DNA from: Strigamia acuminata
Lineage: Eukaryota > Arthropoda > Chilopoda > Geophilomorpha > Linotaeniidae
Length of the DNA stretch: 64,000 nucleotides
Direction of reading: 5' to 3'
Assembly (NCBI GenBank): GCA_949358305.1
Contig: OX442315.1
Span: 25,570,427-25,634,426, forward strand
Under the pieces are notes generated by a model. That model saw only the letters and a list, made by a program, of their open reading frames with translations, searched no databases and was not told where the DNA came from. Shown piece after piece: positions 52,393 through 64,000 of this stretch. How positions within the stretch are numbered: the first letter of the stretch is position 1; each line of letters begins with the position of its first letter. The position numbers and the translations under genes were made by a program.

Positions 52393-53406
52393 ATGCCGGT
52401 GAATCTTGAATTAGACACAGCGCAACGAGATGTGCTTGATTTCAGCAAACTGGTCGTCACTTGTCAAGAAGATCTTGACGACGCTCTTCAAAAAGTCCCC
52501 GATTATCGTACACGACCAGAGAAGATCCGGCCCGATGACCTGCACAGAGATTCTTCAAATTTCACATTTACAGTGACAAAAAGTGAACTTCAGCCCGAGC
52601 GATTCGACTTTCTCTGCCCTATTCCCACGCCGTTAAACGCGGCCAAGCTGGACGACATACGTTCCATGAACATCAACTGGCTCATGCTAACTGATCTGAG
52701 ACCACAAACCAAACAGGACGAAGAGTTTTTCAATCGGTGATTATGAAATATGGCAAATATAATTTGTATACACATTTTTTATTTTTATTTCTACAGGATT
52801 GTACAATTAGAAAGAGTTACTTATAAAACTATGATTCAAGAACAAAATCAGTTCCTAAAAGCACAACACCGAGCGACAAAAAGTAAAAAAGTAAAATCGA
52901 GAATCGGCGGTAAGTTGGCCAGTAACGAAGATCGATGTGATATTTGCCCGGAATGCGACGATGAACATTGCGGTGGGATTTGTAAGGAATTTCTATACGA
53001 AGCTCACGAACGACTTCCGCCGGCCGACGACGACGACGACCAAGTTCCCAAGCCTTTGAGTGATGGCAAAGACGGCGAGAAAAAATTAAAGAAAAAGCCG
53101 AGGAAGAAAATTAAGAAAAAGTCCGAGACTGTTAAAGAAGAGGCGGCTAGCGTGTCGAAGGAGAGTGACAAAAGTGCGACAAAAAAGCGGAAAGCTGTGA
53201 ATAAAACTGAGCGACAAGAAGGCGGAAAAGTGAAGGAGAAAAGTAAAAGTAAAGCGGGAAAATCGAAGTCGATACCGGATTTGATCATCGTCCAGCAAGA
53301 GGCCGACGTCGGCGACGCCAAGGTGCCAGAACTAGCGAAAACCAAGGTTAGAAATAAACTGCCAACGACTGTGAAACGGACGACGAAAAAATCGTCGCCA
53401 ACCTGA
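52393..53406 (+). CDS. Unidentified basic protein, possibly ciliary
   Basis: Two exons (52393-52736, 52797-53406) give 317 residues; I do not recognise the family. The first 115 residues are acidic and folded-looking (MPVNLELDTAQRDVLDFSKL, ending NINWLMLTDLRPQTKQDEEFF). A helix follows (RIVQLERVTYKTMIQEQNQF), then a Cys/His-rich knot (CDICPECDDEHCGGIC) that could bind zinc. From about residue 190 the chain is low-complexity Lys/Glu/Ser (KKKPRKKIKKKSE). The start has ATCATG context and no other in-frame Met nearby. The X-box upstream suggests expression with ciliary genes, in insects sensory neurons or sperm. Domain pattern is unlike a typical enzyme. Confidence 0.8.
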
Positions 53407-54447
53407 TCGGAAAATATGAAAAAATCGGCCAAATCCGATCTACCCGATTCGAAATAAAAAAAGAAAAATTGGATACTCACTCTCGATCTTCTACACAAAT
53501 ATGAATTTTTGATTTTTCTAAACTCATTAAAAATAAATCTACGAATTTATTGTTACTCCACTTGAATTCGTCTTCTTCTCCAATTGACCTAGAAAAAAGA
53601 AAAAAATAGCATAGGAAAACTGACGTATTTTCATATCAACTTTTGACTTTTTTTTTTTGTTTCAATTTTTTTTTTTCTCTCTCCAAAATTTAAGTTTATA
53701 GCATCAAACAATAAATTTAAGTTATTACATAAAATCATGAAGTCAATTGCACGAGCAAATATTTATCCAAATTTATACGGTTTATAAATAAAGGAAAATA
53801 AAAATAGTAATTTCAATTTAAAACTATACAAGTGACTCCATAAATTGTAAGCAACACATTCGCGCGCGTCACTGGCCTTGGAGCAGACTTTCTGCGGCCA
53901 TTGGCTTTTTTCAACTGGCAGTCTCAAGACACTGCAACTTTAGACCTCGACAACATCTGACGCTGGGGCCTGTGAGGAATAAGGCATGGGAAAGATAAAA
54001 GTTAATATTGCAACATATTTCTTTTTGTACAACAAAACATTTCTTTCCTATAAATAAATCAAATTCTTTTTAACTTGTTGGTTTCTGATAATGGTTTGCT
54101 CAATCCTCGCTAATAATTTCAAGGACTGAACACAAATCATCCCGATTAATCCAAATTATTTCAGCAAAAATAATCGTTAACAGATTAGATAAAAATTTAT
54201 TTTTTTTAAAAGAATTTAAACAAATTTTCAGGAAAAAAAGAATAATTTTTTTTTTAAAAATTTGAATTGTGATAGGATGGTAATAGTTAAAGGCAGGGGA
54301 AAAATAAGAACACCAATTACCACTCGTGACCTCACACCATGATGTGCTTTTTTTTATTCTAGGGAAGCTACGCAGACAGATACAAATGGCAGTCAACCTA
54401 ACAGCAGAGAGAAAAGTTTTAGACAAAAAAATACTCTTCAGGTTATG

Positions 54448-54478
<31 letters not shown>

Positions 54479-55080
54479 GTAAAATAAAATAAAATGTCAG
54501 CACAACTATCCAAAGTATAAAGAATTGCAATACATTTAACATTGACGAAAGAAATTATACATATCTATTCTGCTTATGTTCAACACGTTACTCACTTAAC
54601 AGATATTAAAACAAATCATTATGTAATTAGTGTCGTCCAATTATATGCTGGACGTTTGACAAAAATTTAATTTTCTCATAGAACTGACGTGCACTTCAAA
54701 CCGTCGTTTACGTAATGTTTTACTCGTTGGAATGATTAAACTAAAACTACAGCACGTGTTAAATAGATTTCAATATATCCGAGCCAACTGTACTGAAAAA
54801 CCCAAACCCTGACAAAAATTTAAAATATTAAACGTCCTTTTTTTCCGTCACATTACATTGTGGTACAATCATCAAAATGTTCCAAGAGAAAAATCAGACA
54901 GATTTATTATAATCGATCTCACTTTAAATGTTAAAATAAACTGAAAACAACACTTACTCAGAGTTTAAAGTATGAAGGGAAAAAAAAACACCTAAATAAA
55001 CACTCGTTTTTACTCATTTTCTCAAAAACCTAACAGGCCCTTTACTCATTTCAAATACCTCCACAAAAACGAGACCATTG
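53407..55080. other. Convergent 3' regions of the unknown gene and PRPF4B
   Basis: A+T-rich, without a credible gene. It contains an (ATA)n microsatellite (about 54448-54475), T runs near 53645-53680, and a GC-richer patch at 53860-53990 that I could not explain. AATAAA signals near 53530, 53710 and 53785 may end the upstream gene. Confidence 0.5.
54448..54475. repeat. (ATA)n microsatellite
   Basis: Nine or so ATA/ATAA units in the 3' region beyond PRPF4B, followed by AAATA repeats. Confidence 0.8.
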
Positions 55081-59264
<4,184 letters not shown>

Positions 59265-59403
59265 TATCGTAACTTTTAGTTTATTCCCAGAATTCAGCGC
59301 ACTACCACGAAACATCCAATCGAAAAGTAGGCAATTATGTTTTTTTTCGCCGTGAGACGGCGCAACCTTCTACATAGATCGGCGAAGAAAAATAAATAGC
59401 AAA
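59265..59403. promoter_or_regulatory. 139 bp bidirectional promoter, PRPF4B / NDUFV2
   Basis: The two start codons are so close that leaders and promoter must overlap. The segment has GC-rich islands (GCCGTGAGACGGCGC) and no TATA box. Confidence 0.6.
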
Positions 59404-60567
59404 ATGTTGTCTGCAAGGTTACAAATTGTCGGGAAATATTTTGTAAGTTTTAAAAATATTCAAAAATACAAGTCGACTTTAACATTTTATGTTTACATGA
59501 TCAGACCCGCTGCTGTGGTATCCACACTTCATCTGCTCTCAAAGCAGGAGGCACCGATCTGTTCGTGGTATAAGCCTAATTTTGGATAGGAAATTCATTA
59601 AAACAGCAATATTTCATATTTAACAAACTTCTGATTTCTTTTAAAGCACAGAGACTCGCCTGAAAACAATCCGGACACTCCTTTTGAATTTTCACAGGAA
59701 AATTTGCAGGTGCAGTATGTTTGAAAATATTAACATCAACCATTTATTGATGGTACCGTACGGTCGTATAACAATATATACATTTGTTTGTTTAGAGAGC
59801 TGATGCGATTATTAGTATTTACCCGGAAGGTCACGAAACAGCAGCAGTAATTCCATTACTTGATTTAGCGCAACGTCAACACGGTATAAAATTATTATAA
59901 TTTCCTCTACAATATTTATAATTGTTACTCATAAGAGCGTTTTGTTTCGTTTAGGTTGGCTACCCATTGCTGCAATGCACAAAGTTGGAGAGATGTTGAA
60001 AATGCCACGAATGCGGGTGTACGAAGTAGCAACATTTTATACAATGTTCAATCGGTAAAACAAGCAGACAAAAAATCCACACCTTTTTAGAGAATTGAAA
60101 TGGATTTTTATGTTTCTACTATTTGATAGAAAACCTGTTGGTAAATTTCACGTCCAAGTATGTACTACGACTCCTTGTTGGCTTCAAGGATCGGACGACG
60201 TTGTAAACACCTGCAAGAATAAATTGGGCATCAAGCAAGGTGAGATGACCAAAGATGGAATGTTTTCGCTAGCGGAAGCTGAATGTCTCGGAGCTTGCGT
60301 TAATGCACCAATGATGCAAGTCAACGATGATTATTACGTAAGTTCACACAAATAAATACAAATATAAAAAAATTAAATGTAACTTTTCTAACATAGGAGG
60401 ATTTAACAACCAGCGATGTTGAACAAATTCTGGAAGACTTAAAATCTGGGAAAAAACCAAAAGCTGGGCCTAGAAATGGTCGATTTGCTTCCGAGCCTTT
60501 AAACGGTTTGACGTGTTTAAAGGGGAAACCTCCGGGACCTGGTTTTGGTTGCCGGTCAGATTTGTAA
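59404..60567 (+). CDS. NDUFV2: NADH dehydrogenase (ubiquinone) flavoprotein 2, complex I 24 kDa subunit
   Basis: Matrix-arm subunit of respiratory complex I carrying the 2Fe-2S cluster N1a. Exons 59404-59442, 59505-59567, 59647-59709, 59796-59883, 59955-60054, 60130-60337, 60397-60567; 243 residues. The start [13 protein letters not shown] and following basic residues are a mitochondrial presequence. The core shows [61 protein letters not shown] and the cluster cysteines CTTTPC and [10 protein letters not shown]. Reading straight through the first donor gives a short false frame; the splice at 59442 restores the family sequence. Confidence 0.95.
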
Positions 60568-61659
60568 AAATCATGTAAAAAATTAAAACTGTAGATTAAA
60601 TTGTACAATATAATAATAATAATAATAAATTAGTTCATTTGAACCTTAATAAATTTTTTTTCTTCTTTTTTCAATATAAAATGTAGATTTATTTAAGAAT
60701 CACTTTTAAAGTTTTTGCATGCCATACAGGAATTTTTCACTTTGCTTATGAGGGTTTTGTATTTATACAAATTCCAAGATTGATATTTATTTACATTGAG
60801 TGTAAAGTTATCCTATAAAATGAAAACCACCACCAGTTTATAAATTTATATACAAAATATAAAACTCATCTTTTAATGACGCCACGAAACTGAACACACA
60901 AAAAAATTGCATTTTGAGTTGAAAACGGTCTACTTTGCTTTAGCTGTACTAAAAAGTAAAAAAAAATCATTCCGCAGCTATTCTAAAAGTAAAGTGCGTT
61001 CTAACACTCGCTCAAGCTGCACGGAATCATTTTTCAAGCACTCTGTGTAATGATCTAAAGATTGTCTTTAAAAAAAAAAATCATAGTTATGGTAAATTAT
61101 TAGTTCCGTTAACATTATTTTATAAGTGCCTAAGTTTGTCAATCAAATAAACAGAAATATTAATAGAAGTAAAAATATTTACACACGATAACTAAATTGG
61201 AATGTAAACAATAAATCACAACAAAATACTACGAATTAAAAAAAAATCAAACTCGGGGGACATCTAACATTTTCTCTACAAAAAAGAAAATTACAAATAA
61301 AACTCCCGTAATCATATGGAAAAACCAAATTGCATAATTTCTATAATTAAAGTTTATCAATTTCATTAATTTTTGAGCATTTATGTTCTAAAACACAAAT
61401 TTCACTTTTCTAAAAAAGAAAATTTCATTATTTGTATTGAAATGTTAGAATTTTTTTCTTAAAAAATCTCATAGCTGTTCTTCAAATTCATTATTTTCTG
61501 GTAAGTACCGAAAAAATATTCTAAAGAAAAAAAAATCAGAAAAAACTAATTACAAAAATAAACTGTAGAATAGCACGTAAAGGAAAACCTTTTCGTGCAA
61601 ATTAAAAAAAAGAAGAGGAAAAACAAAAAACTATAACCAGAGATTGGAAGTGTACAAAA
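60568..61659. other. Convergent 3' regions of NDUFV2 and PAR-6
   Basis: A+T rich. The only structured part is a coding-looking minus-strand segment at 61065-60983, treated as a finding. A (TAA)n run sits near 60612-60630. Confidence 0.5.
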
Positions 61660-62363
61660 TCACAGGGTAACGATATTATCATCACTTATATCCTTATTAT
61701 TATTATTGTTGTTGTTATTTGTCTTATCCTCCGTAGAAGACGCAGATGTATCATCGAACGTAATTCCGGTTAAGTCACGTATTTCATCCTGATCGAAATG
61801 ATCATCATCACTAATTAACGATTGCTGAGACTGATGAGAACCAGAAGAAACTTGAGACGATCGGCCAAATGAACCACGAGATGGAGTAGGCAAATTTCGT
61901 TGGTTTGCAGGTTTCACGGTGATAATTAAATTGGAACTGTTAGCAACCATCATGTCTGTAACCTGATCGAGTGTTTTCCCGGCAACTTCGATCCCATTCA
62001 CTTCGAGAACTTCATCGTTTACAGCCAGCAAACCCGTGCTTTCTGCGAGTCCTCCGGGAACCAAACGCGAAATGAAAATTCCTGGAACCTTTTCCAAACC
62101 GCTCGGAGTCACTCGCACACTCGTTCCATCTCGGATGTAAAACCCCAATGGTTTATCTGAGCCATGCTTAAGTAACCTAACTCGTCGACAAGTCTCAGGA
62201 ACGATATCGACATCAATTATCGCCGAAACTTGACGGAAATCTTCAGGCAGGCTGATGGAAATGGACGGTTTGTATTTTGAGTTACCGCCGCCTAAAACAT
62301 GAGTGATGATGTTTTTCTTCTTATGCGCATTTCCATATCCATTTATTTCTCCCCAACTTTCAC
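61660..62363 (-). CDS. par-6: PAR-6 cell polarity protein (3' exon only)
   Basis: Scaffold of the PAR-3/PAR-6/aPKC complex that sets apical-basal polarity. A single long exon encodes the semi-CRIB ([21 protein letters not shown]) and the PDZ domain ([55 protein letters not shown]), almost identical to Drosophila and vertebrate PAR-6. A Ser/Gln-rich tail, [12 protein letters not shown] and an eight-Asn run lead to ..DNIVTL. The acceptor at 62364 joins an upstream exon; the PB1 domain that binds aPKC is not found up to position 64000, so the gene continues beyond the window with an intron of at least 1.6 kb. Confidence 0.93.
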
Positions 62364-62473
62364 CTAAACAAAAAAAAACACAAATAAAAATAAAATGAAT
62401 TCAGAAAAATAATAAAAATGTATTGAACATCAAAAAAAGGCTCAAATTCGAGGGGTGCGACAATCAGAATCTG

Positions 62474-62726
62474 CTTGTCAGAGATTCGAATCTTCTTTGG
62501 GATTCGAAAGATTCGGATGGGATTCGGAAAGATTCGGAAAGATTCGGAAAGATTCGGAAAGATTCGGGGGATTCGGCTGGGATTCGGGGGGATTCGGATA
62601 GATTCGGGGGATTCGGGGGGGATTCGAATGAGATTCGGGGAGATTCGGATGGGATTCGGTGGGATTCGGCGGGATTCGGTGGGATTCGGCGGGATTCGGA
62701 TGGGATTCAGAAAGATTCATATGATT
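62474..62726. repeat. GATTCG minisatellite, block 1
   Basis: About 21 copies of GATTCG in units of 9-11 bp (GGGATTCGGT, AAGATTCGGA and similar), ending in decayed copies (GATTCAG, GATTCAT). Confidence 0.9.
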
Positions 62727-63070
62727 TTTTTCAAATAAATTTAGTGAAGTGGGAATGTTTTTTAATTTTAATTTTAACTCTTAGTGAAATGTGGTAAAAT
62801 ACGAGGTAAAATAGCACGCAATCAAATGCAATCACAATTGCGAACAATGATGAATTCCGGGCTCGATTCCGGGATTAATTTGAAGTTCGCGCTAAATCGT
62901 AAATGCGCATGCGCAGATACCGCGCAGCGAGGTGCGCAGGTATAATTTCTTCCGATGATGATTTTACGGACAATTTCAAGGACAATTTCAAGGAAGTTTC
63001 TTGTAAAAATATTATTACATTTTTTAATCATAAATTTTGTTTTTATTTTTCTCGATTTGTATACAACTTA

Positions 63071-63195
63071 AAGATTCGAGATTCGAAGATTCGGTGGGAT
63101 TCGGAAAGATTCGGGTGGGATTCGGAAAGATTCGGGTGGGATTCGGAAAGATTCGGGCGGGATTCGGAAGCCATTGTCAGAGATTCGGTCGAATG
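63071..63195. repeat. GATTCG minisatellite, block 2
   Basis: About 11 copies of the same unit, mostly alternating GGAAA and GGGTG spacers. Both blocks are bordered by the word TCAGAGATTCG. Confidence 0.9.
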
Positions 63196-64000
63196 TCGCC
63201 CCCCTCGCTCAAATTACTGTATTACACATAACATTAGATTGTGTAAGGCCGTCAGGAAGCGGCATTGAATGTAAGGGGGGAATCATGGTTGACCACCACA
63301 TCATCGTTTCTTTTTTTTTCTTTCATTATACACAAAAAAATCGCAACCCAAAGTGATTCAATCCGAAAAAACTAATTCCTTCACCATGAATCAGCCGTGG
63401 AAGGGCGTTGGGAACAGGTAGTTATTTTTTCTGCTCAAATCCTTGCTCAAATTGTGCGTATCCGGTTAACTGAAATCCACTTAAATAAAAAGCTACTTTT
63501 TCCATGGGAATTGATCAATTTTTATTCCATTTATAAATTATTATAATTAATAAAAAATATAAATATAAAAAATAAATAAATAAATAAAAAACTCAAGATT
63601 AAATCTCGAGAGTAAATTAAAATTGAGAAATAATTGTTCGAATTAAGAGGTTTTTTTAGCCGAATTTTATACGAGAAAACCGATCTGGGTGATTAAAAAC
63701 ATCAACATGATCCTTCAACTTATTTTTCCACCTACATCTGGTTCAAATCATTCCCTTGACAAGAAATATAACCTCTCCCTATACGGTAAAGTGATATGTT
63801 GAAAGTAAACAAGATAATAAACAATTCGCACAAACTAATGAGCAAAGATGTAAAATTTCTCATTTGTTTAACAAATTTATCAAATAAAATAATAAAAATA
63901 TACCCTAACCAAAATAATAATTAAAAAAAAAATCACAAAAATTCGAAAAATTTATATTTCCTTTGTGATAAAACTCTATAAATAAAAGTTACCATAATCT

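Larger units (their letters stand above)
62364..64000 (-). other. PAR-6 intron (runs off the window)
   Basis: Contains two blocks of GATTCG minisatellite, an NRF-1-type palindrome TGCGCATGCGCA (62904-62915) in a locally GC-richer patch, and A+T-rich sequence. No exon with PB1-like coding was found on the minus strand. Confidence 0.55.

Noticed and set aside
53004-53498. 164-codon minus-strand frame rich in Phe and Ser
   Set aside because: Antisense of the Lys-rich exon of the unknown basic protein.
53932-53981. Possible last exon on the minus strand (acceptor CTCACAG then APASDVVEV and stop)
   Set aside because: Only nine codons, no partner exon found, and PRPF4B already ends properly at 55081.
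62423-62797. Repetitive protein (GIRKDSERFG-like) over the minisatellite
   Set aside because: Three frames are open simply because the short repeat lacks stops; no start context, domain or splice support.
62474-63195. CRISPR-like array
   Set aside because: Units are 9-11 bp tandem repeats without unique spacers, in an animal intron.

Overview
Eukaryotic nuclear DNA, A+T rich, with short GT-AG introns (mostly 50-100 bp) and densely packed, mostly housekeeping animal genes. The nested miniparamyosin exon inside the paramyosin gene, the BED-finger/BESS-like genes with TATCGATA boxes, and TA-flanked mariner-type miniature elements point to an arthropod, most likely an insect; I cannot name the order. 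Exon chains below were assembled by hand from splice sites, reading phase and remembered family sequences. For nearly every gene the exon lengths sum to a multiple of three.

Layout, left to right: GALNS sulfatase (+, 5' cut by the window edge); EED (-, intronless); CNOT10 (+); TRAPPC2L (+); a FAM210-type mitochondrial protein (-); two tandem BED zinc-finger genes (+); a mariner-like MITE; the uncovering enzyme NAGPA (-); CMIP (+); glycine cleavage H protein (-); GFOD oxidoreductase (-, intronless); CEP76 (+); a five-unit polyubiquitin (-); DNA topoisomerase I (+); an unidentified multi-pass membrane protein (+); paramyosin/miniparamyosin (-); a 3.3 kb gene-poor stretch with a strand-asymmetric island; PIP4P phosphatase (-); PPT2 thioesterase (+); an unidentified basic protein preceded by an RFX X-box (+); PRPF4B splicing kinase (-); NDUFV2 (+); PAR-6 (-, 5' end outside the window, with a GATTCG minisatellite in its intron).

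Organisation: seven neighbouring pairs are head to head (EED/CNOT10, FAM210/BED-A, NAGPA/CMIP, GFOD/CEP76, polyubiquitin/TOP1, PIP4P/PPT2, PRPF4B/NDUFV2), and several convergent pairs end within about 150 bp of each other. Functions are unrelated (lysosome, chromatin, mRNA decay, cilia, muscle, mitochondria), so this is shared-promoter packing rather than a pathway cluster. I found no operon-like defence, biosynthetic or other novel multi-gene system. The points most worth following are the X-box-linked unknown gene, the BED-gene pair with DRE/CGATA promoter motifs, the nested miniparamyosin head, several small inverted-repeat elements in introns, and a few unusual splicing situations.
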